Assembly (NCBI GenBank): GCA_021521415.1
Contig: JAIQDT010000187.1
Location: 2,410,601-2,474,600, forward strand
DNA length: 64,000 bases
Source: Bidens hawaiensis
Taxonomy: Eukaryota; Streptophyta; Magnoliopsida; Asterales; Asteraceae
Reading direction: 5' to 3'
Below, in pieces: positions 46,017 through 56,571 of this stretch; position 1 is the first letter of the stretch, and each line of letters starts with the position of its first letter. Both the position numbers and the translations under genes were made by a program. Below the pieces are notes generated by a model. The model was given only the letters and a program-made list of their open reading frames with translations, searched no databases and was not told the origin of the DNA.

Positions 46017-47230
46017 TATTAGAGAATAATTATTCTTGCATCATGTAAAGCAGGTACCTCGCTTTTTGTCTTTTCTCGTGACTCTTACATCATGTATTTA
46101 CTCGTATATGAGGATGACTTAATCCTTACGGGAAACGATGATGCAGCTATTACATTTTTCAACGCCTCGCTTAACCGCGAGTTTGCCATAAAGGATCTTG
46201 GCGATCTCAATTATTTTCTAGGCCTTGAAGTTGCCTATACTGACAACGGGTTATTTCTTCATCAGTCAAAGTATGCAATGGACATTCTTCGCCGAGCCGA
46301 TCTCCTTAACTCCAAACCAGTTGCTACCCCACTTGCTCCTCATGAGTCCTTCACCACACATGGGGATCCATACTTCGATCCTACCCAATATCGATCTCTA
46401 GTTGGTGCTCTCCAGTATTTAACAATCACACGACCAGACTTGTCTTATGCGATAAATCAGGTTTGTCAATTTCTTCATGCTCCAACTATCGATCACTTTC
46501 AAGCCGTGAAGCGCATTCTTAGATATGTTAAAGGTACAATGTCTTTTGGTCTCACATTCAGTCGGCATCACAAATCCTCCTTGGTCGGATTCTCTGATGC
46601 AGATTGGGCCCGGTGTGTTGAAACACGCCGATCCACCTATGGCTACTCTATTTTTCTTGGTGGTAACCTTGTGTCATGGAGTGCTAAGAAACAGCCTACT
46701 GTGTCTCGGTCTAGTTGTGAATCTGAATACCGAGCAATGGCCAACACGGCTGCTGAAAAAGTTTGGATTACTCACCTCCTCCAAGAATTACGAGCCTTGC
46801 CACCTGATCGCCCAACTCTTCTATGTGACAACAAAAGTGCTTTGTTCATGACCCAGAATCCTGTCTCTCACAAGCGAGCAAAACATATTGATCTTGATTA
46901 TCACTTCATTAGAGTGTTTGTTACATCCGGCAAATTATACACAAAATTTGTTCCAATCAATCTTCAGGTGGCAGACATTTTTACAAAAAGTCTTCCGCGC
47001 GCTCCTTTTGAGACGTTTCGAGCTATGCTTCGTCTCGGTCCGCCACCATTTCGATTGAAGTGGGGTATTAGAGAATAATTAGCTATAATTAGTCAATCCT
47101 TGTAATTAATTGTAATATCTTTATTTTTGTTATCTCGTTGATTTTAGGAGCAATTCCTGTATGTACATTCCTATATATATTGATATAACAAACTCCTCAA
47201 TCATTGAGGTTGATTGACTATATCTCTACA
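46017..47230 (+). mobile_element. Internally deleted Ty1/Copia element (second family)
   Basis: A perfect 5 bp duplication, aagtc (46012-46016, 47231-47235), brackets 1214 bp. The left end keeps only the first 16 bp of the LTR (tattagagaataatta, 46017-46032), joined directly to the RT-coding part of pol. The right end has a complete 165 bp LTR (47066-47230) ending TCTCTACA, preceded by the polypurine tract gaagtgggg. Most of the 5' LTR, gag, protease, integrase and early RT were deleted after insertion. Both LTR copies start TA rather than TG. Confidence 0.9.
46035..47078 (+). pseudogene. Copia pol remnant: RT C-terminus and RNase H
   Basis: An uninterrupted frame carries the end of RT and all of RNase H: FFLGLEVAY, LVGALQYLTITRPDLSYA, SDADWARC, RSSCESEYRAMA, LLCDNKSAL and KHIDLDYHFIR. 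The catalytic YVDD is changed to YEDD at 46107-46118 (Val to Glu), which should impair polymerisation. The first ATG is 46092, but in-frame homology begins near 46035. The stop (47076-47078) lies inside the LTR start. It is distinct in sequence from the large Copia element's pol. Confidence 0.92.
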
Positions 47231-47499
47231 AAGTCTCCACCAATTTCCAGCAAACGGGACATAAAATAGAAGAAATGTCTATAACTTTTTTTAGCTCTCA
47301 ATTTAATGCATTGTTTATACAATTTTTTAAAAAATACATGATTTTTTGAAAATATATTTTACGTAGAAGGGAATTAGATAAAAATATGCATATGTTATAA
47401 TTATAATTATTTTTAAGTATATTTTGTATTTTTTCCCCTTATAAGTTTTTTTTATATATTTCATTTTTTCCCCTTATAAGTTTTAAGATGGATATTTAG

Positions 47500-48610
47500 A
47501 AAATACCTGGATTTAATCAGATACAATTTGAAGGATTTTGTAGGTTCATTGATCAGGGTTTGGCAGAGGAGCTTTCTAAGTTTCCAAAAATTGAAGATAC
47601 AAATCAAGAAATTGACTTTGAATTATTTTTGGAAAGATATCAATTGGTAGAACCCCTGATAAAGGAAAGAGATGCTGTGTATGAATCACTCACATATTCT
47701 TCTGAATTATATGTATCGGCGAGACTCATTTGGAAAAACGATAGGCGTAAGTATATCCAAGAACAAACAATTTTGATAGGAAATATCCCTCTAATGACTT
47801 CTCTGGGAGCTTTTATAGTAAATGGAATCTATAGAATTGTGATCAATCAAATATTGCAAAGTCCCGGTATTTATTACCAGTCAGAATTAAACGATAACGG
47901 AATTTCGGTCTATACTGGCACCATAATATCAGATTAGGGAGGAAGATTAGAATTAGAAATTGATAGAAAAGCAAGGATATGGGTTCGCGTGAGTAGGCAA
48001 CAAAAACTATCTATTCTAGTTCTATTATCAGCAATGGGGTTGAATATAAGAGAAATTCTAGAGAATGTCTGCTATCCTGAACTATTTTTGTCTTTTCTGA
48101 ATGATAAAAAAAAAAATAGGGTCAAAAGAAAATGCTATTTTGGAATTTTATCAACAATTTGCTTGTGTAGAGGGAGATCCGGTATTTTCTGAATCCTTAT
48201 CTAAGGATTTACAAAAAAAATTCTTTCAACAAAGATGTGAATTGGGAGGGATTGGTCGACGAAATATGAATCGGAGACTAAACCTTGATATACCCCAGAA
48301 CAATACATTTTTGTTACCGAGAGATATATTGGCAGCCGCGGATAGTTTGATTCGAATCAAATTTGGAATGGGTACACTTGACGATATGAATCATTTGCAA
48401 AATAAACGTATTCGTTCTGTAGCGGATCTTTTACAAGAGCAATTTGGGTTGGCCTTAGTTCGTTTAGAAAATATGGCTCGAGGAAACATATATGCAGCAC
48501 TTAAGCATAACTGGACACCAACTCCTCAGAACTTGGTAAATTCAACTCCATTAACAGATACTTATAAAGTTTTTTTCCGTTTACACCCATTATCTCAAGT
48601 TTTGGATTAG
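47500..48610 (+). pseudogene. rpoB: Nuclear insertion of plastid rpoB (N-terminal third)
   Basis: The sequence encodes the start of the plastid RNA polymerase beta subunit from [19 protein letters not shown] through [28 protein letters not shown] and [14 protein letters not shown] to HPLSQVLD, about 370 of roughly 1060 codons. It is broken by TAG at 47935-47937, where Trp is expected, and by a frameshift in the A run at 48106-48119. Homology stops at 48607, where TAG follows by chance. The substitutions and breaks show an old plastid-to-nucleus transfer. The true gene is plastid-encoded; this copy is non-functional. Confidence 0.95.
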
Positions 48611-49322
48611 TTAAGTTATATTGCGACGTACATATATTTGTCTATGTATCTACATAAATTTTGTTCTAAAGATAGTTGTAAATAATAATACACAAATGAT
48701 TGAAAAAAATATGTAAATGTCATAATAGTTAAATCACTTTTTTTCTTTCTTTTAGGTATATTATGATAGTTTTTCTTTTGTCATTATAATTTTACTAGAA
48801 CGGTACTCGCGCGATATAGTGGGTATCTGAACATAGACCTTGGTAATCACATAACAGTTATGGGCGTTCATCGTTCGGCATGGCGTTAAACACGACACGA
48901 TTTTAAGCGGGTTTGACACAACACAAATAAATATATGGGTCGGGTAAAGGTTAGATTTTAATAAAGTAAAAAATATGAGATTTATTTTATTTTAGAGAAT
49001 AGTGTAGAAATATGTATTGATTCATCAAGGCTAGTTAATTTAAGGTTAAAAATTGAATTATTATGTGTTATGATTAAAGATATAAATGTGTTATTATTTT
49101 TTGTATTTAAATTATAAAAATGAAAAGGTAATGTGATTATTAAATTAATTGAATACCCTAAGTTGAATTGTTGTAATATTTAGAGGTATTGATTGTATAT
49201 TTGTGAGAAAAAATAGGCGGGCACTGGATGCTTTTAACCACATTTTGTACTATGATTGCATATTTAAATTGTACATTCGTGCTTTGTTGACTGATATTAT
49301 ATCAGTATCGAATGAAATTTAT
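48611..49322. other. Unassigned AT-rich sequence
   Basis: No gene. Around 48860-48960 there is CGTTAAACACGACACGATTTT-like sequence of the kind seen inside some hAT-like MITEs. No termini were found. Confidence 0.3.
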
Positions 49323-49330
49323 ATCAAAAC

Positions 49331-49970
49331 TAGGGATGAGCACGGTTCGGTTCGGTTATTGGGTGAAACCCAAACCTAAACCGAAGCTATTGGTTATTTT
49401 AAAATACCAACCGATCGGTTTTCGGTTATTCCGTTATATGGCTATTTGGTTTCGATTATTTTCGGTTTTTTTTATTGTGAGTAGACATTACAAAAAAAAA
49501 GAATTCAAAAAAATATAGTACATCATATATATTGAGTTCAAAATATAAAAATAGGCACGTGTTACATGGAACCAAACAAATGCAAAGTTGTTTGAGTAGT
49601 ATAGCATAAAATTAACAAAGTTCTTAAGCAAAAGCACTAAAAGTTTGGCACGAATCTTCATTCATTATCTTATTCATCTTCAAAATTTAGACCCCATCTT
49701 CATCATCTTCGTAATCTTCATCACCGTCAATGCTAGATTCTTTTGGTGTATTGTTTGCGGTCATAACATCTTAAAAAAAAACACGTAGAAAACATAGGTT
49801 CGATTAATCGGTTCGGTTTTTTCGGGTTTTTTTAAAATGGATAACCGAACCTAAACCTAAAAATCGGTTTTTCGAAAAACTAAAAAAATAAGTGTCTGGT
49901 TAATGCTACAGTTCGATTTTTTTGGTTATTCGTTTTCGTTTCGGTTAATTCGGTTTTCTACTCACCCCTA
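49331..49970. mobile_element. hAT-like MITE with CGGTT-rich interior
   Basis: It starts TAGGGATGAGCACGGTTCGG and ends TCTACTCACCCCTA. Flanks are atcaaaac and atccaaac, 7/8 identical. Subterminal regions repeat GGTTCGGTTATT and its complement; the centre is ordinary AT-rich DNA. 640 bp, non-coding. Confidence 0.8.
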
Positions 49971-50145
49971 ATCCAAACGTTGAAAAAATGAGCCCGTCGC
50001 AATGGTAAGTTTATTTATTTTTTATGATATAATACTTATAAATAAGGAAGAAAATAAAAAAGTAAATAAAGTTGTTAAGTAGAGGTTAAAGATGAGGGGA
50101 CAAATTTGTAACTATTCTTTATATTAACAAAATGTTAGTATAGAT

Positions 50146-50741
50146 TAGGGTTGTCCAAACTGCTCGTCGCTTGCTTGAAAAATGTTTTTTTGATTCCGGC
50201 TCGGTTTGGAAATGAGCCGTTCTGCTCGGTTTGATTTAAAACCAAGCCAAGCACGAGCAAAGCCTTGCTCGGTTCGGTTCGGTTCGTTTTGCTCAAATTA
50301 TTTTTTATTTATTATTTTTATATATAACTTTTATGTATATATATATATATATATAAGTATATTATTTTATATAAGTTTTTAAAATTTCCCTCTTTTGTAT
50401 TGGCTTCAAAGTTTAATTTTAAACCCTAACCGCTCGTTTTGTATATGTTATGTTGTTAACTTTAAGTTTTAGACATTTTAAAGTTGAAAGTTTAGACATT
50501 TAGAGTTAAAATTCTGGAATTTATGATATTTTGAAGTTTTATAAATCTAAAATTGAAAACTTTGTATGAAATCAAGCAAAACCAACTGAATCAAGCCACT
50601 CGGTTTCAAACCAAACCATGTTCAAACATCAAAATATCGCTCGTTTATATAAAGTCAACCCGCTTGGTTCGGCTCACTTTCAAACCAAACCAAGTGTGAG
50701 CAAGCGTGCGTTCGGTTCGGCTCAGTTCGTGAACATCCCTA
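50146..50741. mobile_element. Probable hAT-like MITE with GCTCGGTT-rich interior
   Basis: Termini TAGGGTTGTCCAAACTGCTCG and (complement) TAGGGATGTTCACGAACTGAG are of the same style as the other elements, and the subterminal regions repeat GCTCGGTTTGG/CCAAACCGAGC. I see no 8 bp duplication, so it is old or imprecisely bounded. Confidence 0.6.
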
Positions 50742-50895
50742 TTGTTGTAACTATATTTGAATAAATTGAAACACACGTAAGATTTAATTATTCAATTACC
50801 CCTTTGCCCCTATTGAGGTATTACCATGTTCTTGGTAGCTTGTAAATTACTTAATTATAAACGTCTTAACTTACACTCATCTTCTATATTATATA

Positions 50896-51957
50896 CTAGC
50901 TTTTATCTCCAGTATTACGAGGTTGTTTTACATTATTCGTTTATAATATTTATATATTTTTTTTGGATTTTTTAATTTTATTTATTGTAAATGAGTTAAT
51001 AATGTAATTAGGATTTGATAATGAAATAGTTTCACAAATAAATGAGTTGTCATAACCCGTTTTAAAAGCTATTTGGTTTCGGTGAGACTCATACCCGTTT
51101 AATTTTTTACTATAAAGTTGTTTCTTAATTGTAAATATATATTTTTTAAATAGGATATTAACTTTTAGTATATTCCTATTTTATATGACTTTTCATATCA
51201 AATATTTAGTGAGATTAATTTTTATTTTAATGAGATGTTATAACTCGTTTAATGTTATCTGGATTTGGTGAGACCCATACTCGTGAATTCGGGTGAATAT
51301 ATGAGAAACCTTCCTTTACAAATAAAACAATTTGGTGACTTGAGAAAAAATAAAGAGCAACCAGAGAACTTTTAAATGTTTCGTTTATATATATTATAGA
51401 TATAGATTATAGATAGATGGTTTTCAAAACTAAGTTCCAATTGACACAAGTATGTATTACGGAGGTTTTACATTACTCGTTTATAATATTTATATTTTTT
51501 TTTGGATTTTAATATTATTTATTGTACATAAGTTAATAGAATACTTATTATTTGATGATGAAAAGGTTCACAAATAATTGAGATGTTATAACCCGGTTTA
51601 AAAGCTATTTGGGTTTGATGAGACCCATGACCCGCCTTTTTTTTACTATAAAATTGTTTTTTAATTATAATTAATATATATCCTTTTTTAAAGAAATCAT
51701 ATATTAATTTTTAGTATATCCATATTTTATAGGATTTTCATATCATATATCTGGCGAGATTAATTTTTAATTTTATTAGATGTTATAACCCGTTTAAGAA
51801 TATATGGGTTTGGTGAGAACCATATCCGTGAATTCGGGTCAAATGCATGAGAAACCTCCATTTATAAATAATGCAATCTGGTGACTTGAGAGAATGTAGG
51901 GAGCAATCAGAATGTGACACATATGATTTTAAAGCTTTCGTTTATATATATTATAGA
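50896..51957 (-). mobile_element. Helitron-like non-autonomous element, tandemly duplicated
   Basis: On the minus strand a CTAG end (50896-50899) next to a decayed GC hairpin resembles the terminus at 1072-1099. The body runs to a TCTATAATATATATAAACG-like 5' start at 51400. A diverged second body copy follows (about 51448-51957) with the same order of motifs, such as ATAACCCGTTT and GGTGAGACCCATA, and its own TCTATAATATATATAAACG end. No Rep/helicase coding. Confidence 0.6.
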
Positions 51958-51966
51958 TATTATAGA

Positions 51967-52566
51967 CAGTGTGGATCCAGAAAAATTTTGCCAGTGGGTG
52001 CAAAAAATGGTCAACATAAAACGGGTCAAGTCAAACTAAAACGGGTCAAACCAAAATGGGTCAGGTCAAATGAAATTACATTAGATAAACCATGTATAGA
52101 AATGTACGCAATAAATTTCCCCAAAACACAATAACAAAATACATATTACATTGATAAAAACATTTGCATAATTGTTACGGCACAAAGCGCTCTTATGTAC
52201 AAATACAAAAAATTTAAGTTAAATAGTGTAGAATTATAAAAAAGAAATACTCTGAATAAACTATCATATTTTGGTCTAACTATTATAATGGTCTAATTAA
52301 ACTAACAAAATATATCACTATATTAATAATAATAATTGATGAAGTGGTTAGACAATTAAACAATCTAAGCTTAATTGTTATTTTGTGAAAGAAAAAACTA
52401 AACTTGCGTTTGAAAAGTTGGCTCGAAAAGTTGAGTTTGGGGAACTAAAAAAACACGAATGGGGCTCTTGGGGTCTTTAAACTAATATAGTAGAAGTTAA
52501 TAGAATAAAATACGAATTTGAGGGGGTGCATACGCTCCCCCTGGCTCAATACTGAATCCGCCCCTG
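51967..52566. mobile_element. hAT-like MITE, CAGGGGCGGATTCA type
   Basis: The left end CAGTGTGGATCCAG and the right end (complement CAGGGGCGGATTCAGTATTG) are inverted repeats. Flanks attataga and agtataga match 7/8. A GTCAAACTAAAACGGG repeat lies near 52025-52070. The minus-strand frame near 52445 is not a recognisable protein. Related in style to 58600-59123. Confidence 0.7.
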
Positions 52567-53356
52567 AGTATAGATAATATAACGCGTTATAAAATTCTAA
52601 ATATGTCGATGCCACATATTGATTTTGTAACATCCTACTTTTGGTTATAATAATAAAATAAATTTCGTTTATCTTATAGTGTGTCGTTATCGGCTTAGAT
52701 AAATAAGCTATAAGATGATGGGCTTGGACTTTAGAAGATGGAATAAGAGATGGAATGGGCTTTGGGTCCATAGGCTTAAGCGAGTATAAATACCCCTTAA
52801 ACCATAATCCTTTCCATTTTATTCATCTCTACACCATAGTCTACACCATAAAAAACACACACAGACACTATTCTATAACCCGATCCAAGATCCAAAGGTG
52901 AAAACCCGAACCCGTTGGTGCTAGAACGTCGTGACGAACCAAACCGACACTAAGACCAGCTCGTGTTCGTATACCGACTCGTTTAAGGTACGTTTATAAC
53001 GAGATATCGTTCATCTAGGTTCGGATTCGTTTAGGTAGTCTTAGATCTGTTTGGGTATGGTAAAAATGAAGCTAATGCAACAAATCTTACTAAAATTCGT
53101 TAACATATGTTAGGTTAATTAATCAACTATGAGCCGTATGCCTATATCAATAAATCACACCTTAAAAACCCGATGTTTGTATGAATAAATGGTTAGGGTT
53201 TGTAGGCGCTAGCATTACGAGCTCAATGATACCAAATTCGTGATATTTCATTGAGATTTGAAGGTTTATTGCAGATCTGATACATGTTGATTAATCTGTG
53301 TTCTTATTGATTTTGACTTTGACCCTTGAGTCAAATATTCAGATAAGACAAGACTG

Positions 53357-53620
53357 ATGTGGATTCGTTATGTTAAAATAACGAATCAGGTGATTCGTTA
53401 CTCACCCAATTCGTTAGGATTAAGACAACGAATCAGGTGATTCGTTACTCGCCAATTCGCTAATAAGAGATAACGAATCAGGCCATGTTCTGATGACGAA
53501 CCAGACCATGTTAGGATACCGAATTAGGCGATTCGTTACTCACCATTCGCTATGTTAAGATAACGAATCAGCTAATGAATCAGGCATGATAAGATAATGA
53601 ATCAGATGATGAATCAGGCT
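53357..53620 (+). repeat. ATTCGTTA/TAACGAATC motif cluster in B4
   Basis: About a dozen GATTCGTTA and TAACGAATCAGG motifs in both orientations, often paired as short palindromes. The same core occurs throughout the LTRs, leader and spacer of the Copia element. Confidence 0.85.
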
Positions 53621-53735
53621 TAATTAGTTAAGAAGAATGAGTTGACAAATTAGATAATAATTTTAAATCGTAATGAAAATTGTGTTAAGACAGTTAATGA
53701 AAATAAAATTTTTCCAGGCTGACCTGGCAGCTTAA

Positions 53736-53826
53736 CCCCAGCCAGGGGCTCTGCCCCTTGGACCCCGCTAGGGGCTGCCGCCCCCAGAACCCCGCTGCCA
53801 GGGGCGCTGCCCCCGGACCCCGTTCA
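53736..53826 (+). repeat. GC-rich hairpin cluster (GGGGC...GCCCC)
   Basis: Successive units of the kind CAGGGGCTCTGCCCCTTGGA, CTAGGGGCTGCCGCCCCCAG and CAGGGGCGCTGCCCCCGGA each can form a GGGGC/GCCCC hairpin separated by ACCCCGC. Strikingly GC-rich against the surrounding AT-rich LTR. Confidence 0.85.
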
Positions 53827-54232
53827 TTGAGGGTAATAATTAAACTAGAAACGTGATATAGAAAGTGATATTAATTAATACGCGTAATTGTTATACAGTT
53901 AGCCGTGCACAACTAAAGAAATGGATTACCATTAACGGTGAACGTAATCGCATTCAGGTGAGTTTCTAGCCCCACTTCCTTGTTATGTTTTCGGGGCTGT
54001 GTGCATACTCGATGTGATTAGTTAATACACTTACCTTAAGTGGTAAGTGTATGCCTTATATGATTCATGTATGAATGAATGCTTGCTGATGCATGAACGA
54101 TCTTCGGATATTGCATGTACCGTCAAGGGATAGTTTAAAATATGATTGATATATATATGATATATAACTGATGTATGTACGTATGAAAGTTATAATTATG
54201 AATGTATAGAAAGGTATGGAAGGTATGGAGAT

Positions 54233-54450
54233 AAAGGGAACGGACCCTAATAATATCCGCGAATGAAGGGAACGGACCCTAATAATATCCGCGAATGAAC
54301 GGAACGAATCAATATCCGCGAATGTAGGGGACAGACCCTAATAATATCCGCGAATATAGGAACATACCCTAATAATATCCGCGAATGTAGGGAACAGACC
54401 CTAATAATATCCGCGAATGTAGGAAACAGACCCTAATAATATCTGCGAAT
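54233..54450 (+). repeat. Tandem repeat of about 31-33 bp in B4
   Basis: Seven or so units of GGGAACGGACCCTAATAATA plus TCCGCGAATG, with small variations. Confidence 0.93.
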
Positions 54451-54926
54451 GTTTTAGGACGAGGTATATGTATATGTGTATATATAAAAGGAAAGAAGAA
54501 AAGTATGGTAGCATGAACGTGTGAAGAAAGGTAAAGAGCTATGTATGTATATGTACCTTCGGGTGCGTATATAAGAATGTGTATGGACATATTGTATGTT
54601 ACTTGGTTAACTAGAACTCACTCAGCGTAGCTGATTTTTAGTATGCACGCATGTGAGTAGGATGAGGCAACTCGCTTGATGAGGACACATAGCATGGAAT
54701 TGAGGATACTGGCATCTCAAGAAAATGTTATGATGTTTTTAAAGACTATGTTTTGTTTTTAAATGACTATGAATATGTCAGGACAAGATTTGAAAGTTAT
54801 GTAACATGTTATGGTTGAAGTTTTATATTCCGCATAAAGTTTAAATTAACTCTGATATTTAGAACTGTGTTTATGAGTAAATCCAACGTCCAAAGTAGGA
54901 CACCGGTAACGGGGCCTTACAGATTT

Positions 54927-56571
54927 TCCTCTACGTTTCGATAGAAGTTTTGTTAAAAATCAAATATCACGTATTGTTATAATTGAAATCAATATCGATA
55001 TTATTTTTACGCTTTTTGGTTACATAAGGAAACTTATATGTAATGAAACTATTTTAATTATACATTTTCTTATCGTACGAAACGATTAGGATTACGTAGT
55101 ACTACTGTAAAAATTAAGTTGTCTAATGTATTTTTCAATGCCATAAAGTATACCAATTGCATGTACTAAAGGTAATGTGATTTTTCTTTACATTAAGTTA
55201 TGTTCACAATTTGTTTAAATCGTTGTTAATAACAACTAGTTTTGTATCATCCGCGTTCCGGCAGTGCATAAATGTAAATTCAATTGGTGTGAATTAAGTT
55301 TCGTACAATAACGAAACAAAATTGAAACAGTTAAAAATTAATATGTTAATATAGAAAACAGTAGTGACACTCGTATAAGTAATAACAATATATAAATAAC
55401 ATATTAAAGTAAAACAAATATGGCTAATGAGCAAAGCGACATAAATTTTTGTTGGTATCGGTTAAGTTCGTTACAATATTGACACTAAATCAAAAAAATA
55501 AATTAATAAACGCCTAGAACACACGTATGGCTTATGATACATAAAAACAACATATTTAAAGCGGCGTTCATTTCGTTGGTAAAATACGAGCGTTGCGACG
55601 ACGAGTTGATGTGAATTGTATCGGTTTCGATTACATTAATTCGTTATGTTACCGGAACTAAAACAAAAAATTACACGTTTAAAAAATATTGGATGATGTG
55701 GCACAAGCTGGTGACTCTAAATGAGCCAGTGAGGTTCGACACCAAGCTTCACTAATGACCGATGTATAATTTTAAACTTGAGATTATCTCAAGTCATAAC
55801 CATCACTTATCGTTTAGAAACTTTTAGAAACATGAATTGCTAAACTTAATATAACTTATAAACGTGTCACAGGTTACAAGAAGATTTGGGATCTTTCCCA
55901 CCTCGTTTGATTTCGTTGTCATCATATCTTACATGCTTTTATATTTTTATCTTGCATGTATTTATTAATTGGCAACAAAACCCTAAAAAAAGAATTAACC
56001 ATGCATAAATTTACCATATATCTCACTCTATGACAAAAAAAATCTACAATCTATTATTGTCAACACATATAGGTAACCTAGGCAATGGTAGAAAATTTGT
56101 TGAAAATTCAGTTCCGGTCACAATATGTTGAGTTATTAACATAAAAAGAGGCATGCATATAAAGAGAGAAGAAATCAGAATTCCCCTAGTAGACTCAACA
56201 AATGGAAACAACCAAATCTTTGTGACATCCTAATATGGTTTGGATGGAAGGTTTTTGAGGTTAAGCATCTTTGTTGCCAACACATCATAGGCACAAAAAT
56301 CCAATTATATATCAATGACCATTCAAGACTACTGCTCACTGTTACCTATTATACTTTTAGTACAAAGCTAGGCTAAGCTTTGATAGACCTCTTTGTATAC
56401 TATGAGGCTATGACATAAGTTAGATTTCACTTCCATCTCTTACACACACTCTCAACATACACACACACACAGATCACCAAAATCTTGCTAGGGTTAATTT
56501 CATCAAGATCCACCACCTTAATCTCCTCATCTTACTCCTCTAGACCCACCCACTCACCATTTTTCAAACCA
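54927..56571 (+). promoter_or_regulatory. Upstream region of the FD-like gene
   Basis: No gene is seen. 54930-55680 is AT-rich with GAGCGTTGCGACGACGAG and TTACCGGAAC-type motifs like those in decayed Helitron bodies. The proximal 500 bp should hold the promoter and 5' UTR. CT/CA-rich sequence with acacacacacagatcacc lies at 56440-56480. I see no convincing TATA box. Confidence 0.4.

Larger units (their letters stand above)
52626..54921 (+). mobile_element. Solo LTR (B4) with several internal repeat arrays
   Basis: It starts TGTAACATCCTACTTT, ends AAGTAGGACACCGG...GGGGCCTTACA, and is flanked by a perfect 5 bp duplication, gattt (52621-52625, 54922-54926); 2296 bp. A TATA box (gtataaatacc) at about 52784 precedes a CT-rich leader, so transcription would run on the plus strand. 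Inside are a TTCGTTA/TAACGAATC cluster (53357-53620), a GC-rich hairpin cluster (53736-53826) and a tandem repeat (about 54233-54450). It has no coding region or primer site. Size and style resemble B1-B3, but the sequence differs. Confidence 0.9.
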
